Below are positions 1 through 5,210 of a stretch of DNA of 5,210 bases, piece by piece; position 1 is the first letter of the stretch; each line of letters opens with the position of its first letter. Source of the DNA: Paramuribaculum sp. (GTDB lineage: Bacteria > Bacteroidota > Bacteroidia > Bacteroidales > Muribaculaceae); assembly GCA_029062075.1 (NCBI GenBank), contig JAIDQW010000430.1, positions 1 through 5,210 on the forward strand, given 5' to 3'. Made by a program: the position numbers and the translations under genes. A model generated the notes under the pieces. The model saw only the letters and a program-made list of their open reading frames with translations, had not been told where the DNA came from and searched no databases.

Positions 1-1628
1 CTTTCACCCAGTTTTCCAAATTCAGTCAGCCAAGGATTGATTTCAGCCAGGAGCGCTTTGTTTGAAATGCTCTGCATCTGTTGAGGCACCTTGACGATAT
101 TGTTAAACTCCTTGCGAAGTGCCTCAAATTGCTCCGGGGTATAGTCATTGTAAGGGAAAGTAGTTGTTTCCCAAGACTCGTCACGGCGATAACCGGTTTG
201 TGTGTCAGCAGAATGAATGGCAAACAATCTGTAAGCCTCAGCCGCTTCAGGCGCAATGTTTACCAGACCACGCTCCCAGTTGTCAATAGGATTATAGTCA
301 GCAACATTCCAAGCATAGTCAGCTACACCATAAAGAGCCAGCTTGCTTGCTTCGCCGTGCTCCATCGGATTGCTCTCAATACCGGCAACATCCTTAACAG
401 TCAAACTGGTATCAAGACCATATACGGGACCCTGAAGAAGGATATTGCGGCAGTAGTCAGTAACAGGGAAGTTCCACCAGAACAGAGCGGGACGCTTGAT
501 TCGGGAGTTCACAAACTCAAGAGTAGATGGAGTAAGGTCACTGCAAACTACTTTTCCGGTCCAGAACACCTCAACATCGGGATTGAGTGTTTCGCCATAA
601 ACAGCAAGTTGTCCGGTGGGTTTGGGGTTAGCCCAGAGTTCTGTATAGTCAGTGGGGCAAATCATAAGATTAGTTACATCGCCCTTAGCCTTGACAAAGT
701 CGTTTGTCAGGTCATTGAGGAGCTGAGTCTGCATTTTTGAATCAGCACCTTTACCACTTATATCGTCAAAGAAGATAGCAAATGAGCGCACGCCGAGGTC
801 ATACATCATATTAAGTTTCCCCACCAAGCTGTCATAGTCCGCCTTATCCCAGCGAATATCTTGTCCCGGATGGATTGCCCAAACGAAATTGACGTGGTTT
901 TTCTTACAAGCTTCAACAAGCTCCTTAATTTTATTTGCCTGATCTTCCGGATAAGGAAGTCTCCAATATGGAGAGCTATGGTAGGGATCGTCTTTCGGAC
1001 CGAAAATATAGTCTGTCATCTTATTTTTGCCATAGAAATCAATCAATGACATGCGAACCTCATGACTCCAGGGATTTCCATAGAATCCTTCAACAACACC
1101 TCTATATGGCAGATCAGGATAGTCATTAATTGAAATAGCCGGTATAGAACCGTCGCTGGCTATAGGGCTGTCAAGTATCTGCCTCAGAGATTGAAGAGCA
1201 TAGAATACGCCTGATTTATCAAATGCCGAAATCTTGACACCATTCTTGCCAACGTTCAGTGAATAAGCACCTTTTACCGCCTTCACACCAGCCTTTGCAG
1301 CAGCTTTATCTCCAAAATCTGCTTTTATTTTGAGCCCTTTAGGTGAGTTGGGAATATTCAGAGTGGTGAAGTCTCCAGCGAAATCAGCTAAAAATTTTGC
1401 ATCCGGCTTGAATCCGGCGGCAATATTTACAGTAGTTGTGGAATCCACGGTGAGCTTATGCGGAGTAGGATTTATGATAATACCCTTGTGGTCAACTTTG
1501 TTTCCGGGTACTTTCAGATAGCTCTGCACCTCTTTGCGCTGTGAGTTCAAATCTACCTGAGCAGCAGCCGGTACCGCATTTATAACCGAAGCAGCGGCTA
1601 CTGTGATGAGAATTTGTTTGAAATTCAT
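1..1628 (-). CDS. Secreted GH84 beta-N-acetylglucosaminidase (O-GlcNAcase type), 3' end cut by the window edge
   Basis: The reading frame opens with ATG at 1628 and stays open for 542 codons to the left edge. Residues 1-23 form a Sec signal peptide (Lys4, hydrophobic core, AAA before Gln24) with no lipobox Cys, so export to the periplasm or outside is expected. Residues ~45-165 fit the N-terminal alpha/beta domain and ~170-455 the TIM barrel of GH84; the rest begins the helical C-terminal region. The match to Bacteroides thetaiotaomicron BtGH84, recalled from memory, is close. The substrate-assisted catalytic pair is Asp288-Asp289 in FFDDISG. Other active-site counterparts are Gly181 (EGFYG), Lys212 (GPKDDPYHS), Tyr328, Trp384, Asn386, Asp391 and Asn420 (NPMEH). 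BtGH84 is about 737 residues, so roughly 200 are missing here. The enzyme removes terminal beta-GlcNAc; a natural role on mucin or other host glycans is inference. It has its own promoter and is not part of the uronate operon. Confidence 0.95.
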   Translation of the reverse strand, partial: MNFKQILITVAAASVINAVPAAAQVDLNSQRKEVQSYLKVPGNKVDHKGIIINPTPHKLTVDSTTTVNIAAGFKPDAKFLADFAGDFTTLNIPNSPKGLKIKADFGDKAAAKAGVKAVKGAYSLNVGKNGVKISAFDKSGVFYALQSLRQILDSPIASDGSIPAISINDYPDLPYRGVVEGFYGNPWSHEVRMSLIDFYGKNKMTDYIFGPKDDPYHSSPYWRLPYPEDQANKIKELVEACKKNHVNFVWAIHPGQDIRWDKADYDSLVGKLNMMYDLGVRSFAIFFDDISGKGADSKMQTQLLNDLTNDFVKAKGDVTNLMICPTDYTELWANPKPTGQLAVYGETLNPDVEVFWTGKVVCSDLTPSTLEFVNSRIKRPALFWWNFPVTDYCRNILLQGPVYGLDTSLTVKDVAGIESNPMEHGEASKLALYGVADYAWNVADYNPIDNWERGLVNIAPEAAEAYRLFAIHSADTQTGYRRDESWETTTFPYNDYTPEQFEALRKEFNNIVKVPQQMQSISNKALLAEINPWLTEFGKLGE

Positions 1629-1651
1629 GGTTATATCTGTTATTAATTGGA

Positions 1652-1664
1652 ATTGCACTGCAAT
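1652..1664. promoter_or_regulatory. Perfect 13-base palindrome at the predicted start of the GH84 transcript
   Basis: The sequence is ATTGCA-C-TGCAAT, two 6-base arms around a single central base. It begins 5 bases downstream of the -7 box, where transcription should start. A one-base loop is too tight for an RNA hairpin, so a DNA site for a dimeric repressor is the more natural reading. No regulator is identified, and an AT-rich palindrome of this size can occur by chance. Confidence 0.3.
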
Positions 1665-1668
1665 GCTA

Positions 1669-1699
1669 CAAAGTTACACTATAAACAATAAAAAAACAA
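1669..1699 (-). promoter_or_regulatory. Bacteroidota-type promoter for the GH84 gene
   Basis: On the minus strand, TTG (1699-1697) is followed after 20 bases by TAACTTTG (1676-1669). This fits the Bacteroides sigma-ABfr consensus TTTG / TAnnTTTG with normal spacing. Transcription would start near 1662, giving a leader of about 35 bases before the ATG at 1628. The leader has no Shine-Dalgarno sequence, only A/T-rich bases, as is usual in this phylum. The -33 element lies in the tail of the efp terminator. Confidence 0.7.
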
Positions 1700-1730
1700 G
1701 TGTCCGCAATTCTTGTGGATTGCGGACACT
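1690..1730 (-). terminator. Intrinsic terminator of efp
   Basis: A perfect 12-base-pair stem (1719-1730 with 1699-1710, arms AGTGTCCGCAAT and ATTGCGGACACT) encloses an 8-base loop. On the minus strand it is followed by TG and then seven T (1696-1690). The stem begins 26 bases after the efp stop. The plus strand has only a weak T-rich tail beyond 1730, so the terminator works mainly for efp. Confidence 0.9.
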
Positions 1731-1756
1731 GTTTGATTATTATTAATTGATGTTAC

Positions 1757-2323
1757 TCAAGCCTTGATACGTTCTACATAAGAACCATCGCGGGTGTCAA
1801 TTTTAACTTTGTCACCGATATTGCAGAAAAGGGGTACACGCACCTCTGCACCGGTTTCGAGAGTAGCCGGCTTAAGAGTATTTGTTGCTGTGTCACCTTT
1901 GATACCGGGCTCGGTGTAAGTGATTTCGAGAACAACACTTGTAGGCATCTCGCAGGTAAGAATAGTGTCAGATGCAGCATGAACCATAGCTTCGCAAATG
2001 TCACCTTCCTTGAGGAACTGCACGCCTTCGATGCTTTCTCCGGGGAGAGCGACCTGCTCGAATGTTTCTGTGTGCATGAAGTTGTAGCCCATATCATCCT
2101 TGTACAGGTACTGATAAGGACGGCGCTCAATACGAACTTCGTCAACTTTAACACCGCTGTTCCATGTTTTGTCAATCACACGACCGGTTTTAACGTTTTT
2201 GAGTTTAGTACGCACAAAAGCCGGACCTTTACCGGGCTTAACGTGTAGGAATTCAACGATAAAGAAGTAGTTGCCATCGATGTCGAGGCACATTCCGTTT
2301 TTAAAATCAGCAGTTGTAGCCAT
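1757..2323 (-). CDS. efp: Translation elongation factor P
   Basis: EF-P binds between the ribosomal P and E sites and stimulates peptide-bond formation at polyproline stretches. The 188 residues match the family's normal length. The KOW-like N-terminal domain spans about 1-62, the first OB domain about 65-125 and the second about 128-185. The tip loop reads KPGKGPAF, which puts the functional lysine at Lys32 (Lys34 in E. coli). The signature [11 protein letters not shown] and the end [14 protein letters not shown] are typical. ATG at 2323 gives a standard EF-P N-terminus ([12 protein letters not shown]). The gene stands alone between its own promoter and terminator, on the same strand as its neighbours and with no functional link to them. 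Lysine modification cannot be read from this window: no epmA/epmB or other modification gene is present. Confidence 0.97.
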   Translation of the reverse strand: MATTADFKNGMCLDIDGNYFFIVEFLHVKPGKGPAFVRTKLKNVKTGRVIDKTWNSGVKVDEVRIERRPYQYLYKDDMGYNFMHTETFEQVALPGESIEGVQFLKEGDICEAMVHAASDTILTCEMPTSVVLEITYTEPGIKGDTATNTLKPATLETGAEVRVPLFCNIGDKVKIDTRDGSYVERIKA

Positions 2324-2355
2324 AAAAAATATTGTGATTTCTTATATAAATTCAG

Positions 2356-2380
2356 ATTGACATTAATATATGAAGTCAAT
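2356..2380 (-). other. Short inverted repeat in the efp leader
   Basis: ATTGAC (2356-2361) and GTCAAT (2375-2380) are exact reverse complements separated by 13 A/T-rich bases. Transcription from the efp promoter should start near 2380-2382, so a 6-base-pair stem-loop would sit at the very 5' end of the mRNA. It could protect the end from decay or be a protein site. The stem is short and mostly A-U, so it may be chance. Confidence 0.25.
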
Positions 2381-2387
2381 AATGCCA

Positions 2388-2419
2388 CAAAAGTACAAAA
2401 TAATCTATGATTTACCAAA
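2388..2419 (-). promoter_or_regulatory. Bacteroidota-type promoter for efp
   Basis: On the minus strand, TTTG (2419-2416) is separated by 20 bases from TACTTTTG (2395-2388), a full match to the TTTG / TAnnTTTG consensus. The predicted leader is about 58 bases. Together with the kduI terminator upstream, this makes efp an independent transcription unit. Confidence 0.75.
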
Positions 2420-2475
2420 ACAGCCTGCAGAGGTATAATTAGGAAACATTGTTTTCAGATGCATCCAAATAACCA

Positions 2476-2519
2476 TAAGAAAGAGACTGCCCCGTCAACT
2501 ATATAACGGAGCAGTCTCT
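2476..2519 (-). terminator. Hairpin terminator closing the kdgK-eda-kduI operon
   Basis: Arms AGAGACTGC (2482-2490) and GCAGTCTCT (2511-2519) pair perfectly over 9 bases. After one mismatch (2491/2510) four more pairs form (CCGT 2492-2495 with ACGG 2506-2509), leaving a 10-base loop. On the minus strand the tail reads TTTCTTATGG including the end of the stem, so the U-tract is short and broken, and termination may be partial. The hairpin begins 26 bases after the kduI stop. No T-tract follows on the plus strand. Confidence 0.75.
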
Positions 2520-2545
2520 ATATATTATAATATGTGTATGCTACT

Positions 2546-3466
2546 TTATTTCATTTCTGTGTAAGAAACCTTGTCCATATCGCCATAGTCAAGGTTTTCT
2601 CCACCCATACCCCAGATGAACATATAGTTAGAGGTTCCGGCAGCAGCATGGATAGACCATTCGGGTGACATTACAGCCTGCTCATTGTGCAACCAAATGA
2701 GACGCTCCTGCTGCGGCTCTCCCATAAGATGACATATAGCATTTCCTTCAGGTACATTGAAATAGAAATAAGCCTCGACACGGCGGTCGGGAGTGTGCGC
2801 GGGCATCGTATTCCAAACAGAACCAGGCTTAAGCTCAGTGAGCCCCACCTGCAACTGGCAAGGACCCTCCTGAAGCACATTTGCAACAATCAGCTGATTG
2901 ATAACTCTATCATTGCTATCCTCCATTTTACCCGCTGTGAAACTGTTAGCCTTTATCGACCCTTTTCTTCCGTCAATGGTAATCAGCTGTGTTTTATATT
3001 CCTTGTGCGCGGGTGTTGAATTGATGTAGAACTTTGCCGGATTGGCGGAATCCTTTGAGCGGAATGTGACATTTTTATTACCTCTGCCCACATAAAGCGC
3101 ATCCTTAAACCGGAGTTCATAATCCTTACCATCAACAGATACAATTCCGTCACCTCCGATATTTATAACTCCAAGTTCACGGCGTTCAAGAAAATATTCC
3201 GCTTTAAGAGGATCAATTGTTTCCAGAACAACAGTTTTATTTACAGGCACGGTTCCGCCGAAAATAATACGGTCATACATCGAATATGTAAGATTTATTT
3301 TGTCCTGTTCCATAACTTTCGGCATCATGAAATGCGAACGTAACTGATCCGTGTCATATTTTTTCACATCGTCCGGATGACAGGCACGCATCACGGAATA
3401 AGATGTCTGCGCACCTGCAGCGATAGCAGCCACTCCGAGGGCTACGAACATTATTATCTTTTTCAT
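2546..3466 (-). CDS. kduI: 5-keto-4-deoxyuronate isomerase (KduI) with an apparent signal peptide
   Basis: KduI (EC 5.3.1.17) converts 5-keto-4-deoxyuronate to 2,5-diketo-3-deoxygluconate after lyase cleavage of pectin or glycosaminoglycans. The 306 residues align along the whole E. coli enzyme (278 aa, from memory), with strong blocks at [14 protein letters not shown] (92-105), DALYVGRG (122-129), LTELKPG (209-215), WNTMP (218-222) and FIWGM (283-287). Residues 1-19 look like a Sec signal peptide (KK, hydrophobic core, AGA before Gln20), and the homologous part starts just after it, at about residue 23. Of the four metal ligands of the family, His224, Glu231 and His273 are present, but the second His of HTH is Pro226. 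The start ATG overlaps the eda stop as ATGA, which supports this start; internal Met26 would give a cytoplasmic form. The family assignment is firm. Periplasmic location and full activity are uncertain. Confidence 0.93.
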   Translation of the reverse strand: MKKIIMFVALGVAAIAAGAQTSYSVMRACHPDDVKKYDTDQLRSHFMMPKVMEQDKINLTYSMYDRIIFGGTVPVNKTVVLETIDPLKAEYFLERRELGVINIGGDGIVSVDGKDYELRFKDALYVGRGNKNVTFRSKDSANPAKFYINSTPAHKEYKTQLITIDGRKGSIKANSFTAGKMEDSNDRVINQLIVANVLQEGPCQLQVGLTELKPGSVWNTMPAHTPDRRVEAYFYFNVPEGNAICHLMGEPQQERLIWLHNEQAVMSPEWSIHAAAGTSNYMFIWGMGGENLDYGDMDKVSYTEMK

Positions 3467-4131
3467 TTCTTGAACTGTGATATTAGATTAAACGAATATT
3501 TACATTTTTCAGTGATATACTGCCAGTCGCCTGCAGTCACCTTTTCTTTAGGGAAGAGTTTTGAACCCATACCGACACAGAAAACACCCGCCTTGAACCA
3601 TGCAGAGAGGTTTTCTTCGGTAGGCTCAACTCCACCGGTTACCATGAGCTTGCTCCAAGGCATCGGGGCGAGCAACCCTTTTACGAACTTTGGGCTTAGA
3701 ACATCACCGGGGAATACCTTGCAGACGTCACATCCGACCTCCTGAGCCGCCCCCACTTCCGATACAGTACAGCATCCGGGCACATAAGGCACACCCCTGC
3801 GGTTACAAACAGCTGCCACAGCCGGATTAAACAACGGACCGACAACAAAGCAAGCGCCACTCTGAATGTACAGAGCAGCAGTTGCCGGTTCCACAACCGA
3901 GCCTACTCCAACCGCCATTTCCGGGCACTCTTTTGATGCAAATTTGACTACTTGCGCAAAAACTTCCTGAGCAAAGTCTCCACGGTTTGTAAATTCAAAC
4001 ACTCTTACTCCGCCTTCATAACAGGCTTTTACAACATTGCATGCCACTTCAGCATCGCTGTGGTAAAATACAGGAACCATAGGAGCCTGCGCCATTTTAT
4101 TCAACACTGAAATTTTATCAAACTTAGCCAT
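3463..4131 (-). CDS. eda: 2-keto-3-deoxy-6-phosphogluconate (KDPG) aldolase
   Basis: Eda is a class I aldolase that cleaves KDPG to pyruvate and glyceraldehyde-3-phosphate in the cytoplasm, the last step of this uronate route. The chosen start gives 222 residues ([10 protein letters not shown]...), near the usual ~205-220. Glu46 and Arg50 in VFEFTNR match the catalytic Glu45/Arg49 of E. coli. Lys138 in CKVFPGD is the Schiff-base lysine. PGCCTVSE (118-125), VTGGV (164-168) and GMGS (187-190) match the substrate- and phosphate-binding loops. The frame could extend upstream to an ATG at 4200, but those 23 residues overlap the kdgK end and resemble nothing in the family. The start at 4131 leaves a 16-base gap after kdgK. 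The stop TGA overlaps the kduI ATG (ATGA), suggesting translational coupling. No signal peptide is seen. Confidence 0.95.
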   Translation of the reverse strand: MAKFDKISVLNKMAQAPMVPVFYHSDAEVACNVVKACYEGGVRVFEFTNRGDFAQEVFAQVVKFASKECPEMAVGVGSVVEPATAALYIQSGACFVVGPLFNPAVAAVCNRRGVPYVPGCCTVSEVGAAQEVGCDVCKVFPGDVLSPKFVKGLLAPMPWSKLMVTGGVEPTEENLSAWFKAGVFCVGMGSKLFPKEKVTAGDWQYITEKCKYSFNLISQFKK

Positions 4132-4147
4132 CTTAATCAACTTATAA

Positions 4148-5170
4148 TTAACGCTGTACTCTTCCGTTAGCCGAACCGCCAGCAAGAGCTTTAACCTCAT
4201 CTGCTGAAACGAGATTGAAATCGCCGGGAATGGTCTGTTTCAGAGCGGATGCCGCGACAGCAAATTCCAGTGCCTCCCCCTGTGAATCCATAGTCAACAG
4301 ACCGTGAATCAACCCTCCGGAGAATGAGTCCCCACCGCCTACTCTGTCGATAATCGGGTTGATATCGTAGCGTTTGCTTTCATAGAACTCCTTGCCATTG
4401 AAAATCATGGCTTTCCAGCCATTGTGAGTCGCAGAAAAGGATTCCCGGAGTGTTGATGCCACATACCTGAAGCCAAATTCTGCTGCCATAGCCTTGAAAA
4501 TCTCTTTGTAGCCGGCAGCATCAGTAACGCCATTTTCTATATCGGCAGCAGGCTTGAATCCGAGACATAGTTCCGCATCCTCCTCGTTTCCTATACACAC
4601 ATCAACATATTTCATAAGAGGTCGCATAATGCTCTGCGCCTTCTCTTTTGTCCATAATTTTTTGCGGAAATTGAGATCACAACTTACTGTCACCCCCTTG
4701 CGCTTGGCTGCCTCGCAAGCCAACCTTGTCAATTCGGCAGCCTTATCACTGATAGCTGGAGTGATTCCGCTCCAGTGAAACCAGTCGGCTCCCTCCATAA
4801 TCGCATCAAAGTCAAAATCCTGCGGGTCTGCCTCAGCTATTGCTGAATTAGCCCTGTCGTATATCACTTTAGAGGGTCGCATCGAAGCACCTGTCTCACA
4901 GTAATATATGCCAACTCGGTTACCCCCGCGTGCTATATAGTCGGTGCAAACACCGTATCTGCGCAGGGCATTGACAGCAGCCTGACCTATCTCATGAGTG
5001 GGAAGTTTGCTCACAAAATAAGCGTCATGCCCGTAATTGGCGCAACTGACAGCAACGTTAGCTTCTCCGCCGCCCCATATCACATCAAAACTATCTACCT
5101 GCACAAAACGGTTGCACCCTGCAGGAGAGAGCCTGAGCATTATCTCTCCAAGTGTTATTATTTTGATCAT
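4148..5170 (-). CDS. kdgK: 2-keto-3-deoxygluconate (KDG) kinase, PfkB/ribokinase family
   Basis: KdgK phosphorylates KDG with ATP to give KDPG, the substrate of the eda product just downstream. The 340 residues are slightly longer than E. coli KdgK (~309), as is common in Bacteroidota. PfkB features are the N-terminal [12 protein letters not shown] (5-16), the substrate loop WGGGEANVA (32-40), YDRANSA (104-110), and the C-terminal signature [12 protein letters not shown] (275-286). In that signature Asp281 is the catalytic base and Gly278-Gly280 form the anion hole. The substrate is inferred from overall resemblance to KDG kinases and from the eda and kduI neighbours; another ketose or keto-acid kinase activity is less likely. 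Eight bases separate its ATG from the TAA of a possible upstream gene. No promoter is visible in the 40 bases before it, so it is probably internal to an operon. Confidence 0.92.
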   Translation of the reverse strand: MIKIITLGEIMLRLSPAGCNRFVQVDSFDVIWGGGEANVAVSCANYGHDAYFVSKLPTHEIGQAAVNALRRYGVCTDYIARGGNRVGIYYCETGASMRPSKVIYDRANSAIAEADPQDFDFDAIMEGADWFHWSGITPAISDKAAELTRLACEAAKRKGVTVSCDLNFRKKLWTKEKAQSIMRPLMKYVDVCIGNEEDAELCLGFKPAADIENGVTDAAGYKEIFKAMAAEFGFRYVASTLRESFSATHNGWKAMIFNGKEFYESKRYDINPIIDRVGGGDSFSGGLIHGLLTMDSQGEALEFAVAASALKQTIPGDFNLVSADEVKALAGGSANGRVQR

Positions 5171-5178
5171 AATTTATG

Positions 5179-5210
5179 TTATTCATTCTTTATACTATCC
5201 ATCAGCTTAA
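5179..5210 (-). CDS. Possible C-terminal end of an upstream gene
   Basis: The minus-strand frame is open from the right edge for nine codons (KLMDSIKNE) to TAA at 5181-5179, eight bases before the kdgK start. The spacing and the lack of a promoter fit an operon gene read into kdgK. Nine residues are too few to identify a product. In related operons a LacI-type regulator, kduD or a transporter often sits here, but nothing in this sequence chooses among them. Confidence 0.35.
   Translation of the reverse strand, partial: KLMDSIKNE

Noticed and set aside
81..740. A 219-codon open frame on the plus strand
   Set aside because: It lies wholly antisense to the GH84 coding sequence, whose family match and active site are unmistakable. 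Its translation resembles no known family and has no promoter.
1690..1730. Bidirectional terminator
   Set aside because: The plus-strand side lacks a run of T after the stem (GTTTGATTATT) and no plus-strand gene ends there.
1774..2175. Open frames overlapping efp on both strands
   Set aside because: These are shadows of efp, which matches EF-P over its entire length in another frame.
2687..3019. A 110-codon plus-strand open frame antisense to kduI
   Set aside because: It is a shadow of a strongly conserved gene, with no recognisable product and no promoter.
3389..3391. Internal Met26 as the true kduI start
   Set aside because: It would remove the signal-like leader, but the ATGA overlap with eda at the upstream ATG is a typical coupled start, and the leader is too well formed to be chance. 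It stays possible as a secondary start.
4132..4200. Longer eda start at 4200
   Set aside because: The extra 23 residues would overlap the kdgK end by 53 bases and do not fit any KDPG aldolase N-terminus. The ATG at 4131 gives the family-like start and a normal intergenic gap.
1..5210. CRISPR arrays, tRNA or rRNA genes, insertion sequences, attachment sites
   Set aside because: No regularly spaced repeats, RNA-gene signatures, transposase fragments or flanking terminal repeats were seen; intergenic regions are short and accounted for by promoters and terminators.

Overview
The window looks like a piece of a Bacteroidota chromosome, probably order Bacteroidales. The evidence is two promoters of the Bacteroides type (TTG or TTTG, about 20 bases, then TAnnTTTG), start codons without Shine-Dalgarno sites, Sec signal peptides that end in Ala-Gln, and proteins that resemble Bacteroidales families. 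A gut family such as Muribaculaceae is possible but cannot be fixed from this sequence. Every recognisable gene is on the minus strand, so transcription runs from high to low coordinates.

Right half (5210 to about 2480): a uronate-catabolism cluster read in the order [end of an unknown gene] - kdgK - eda - kduI, closed by a hairpin terminator. KduI isomerises 5-keto-4-deoxyuronate, the product of pectin or glycosaminoglycan lyases and unsaturated uronyl hydrolases. The KduD reductase, not in this window, would make 2-keto-3-deoxygluconate (KDG). KdgK phosphorylates KDG to KDPG, and Eda splits KDPG into pyruvate and glyceraldehyde-3-phosphate. The genes are packed tightly: 16 bases separate kdgK and eda, and eda and kduI overlap as ATGA. 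No promoter is visible before kdgK, so the operon probably starts outside the window.

Middle (about 2420 to 1690): a monocistronic efp gene (translation elongation factor P) with its own promoter and a strong intrinsic terminator.

Left third (1699 to 1): a promoter that shares bases with the efp terminator, then the 5' three quarters of a secreted family GH84 beta-N-acetylglucosaminidase (O-GlcNAcase type) that runs off the left edge. It has no stop in the window but is clearly real, with the whole family active site present.

No RNA gene, insertion sequence, CRISPR array or wholly novel system was found. The most notable points concern KduI. It carries an apparent Sec signal peptide in front of an otherwise full-length enzyme that is normally cytoplasmic, and one of the four expected metal ligands (the second His of the HTH motif) is proline.
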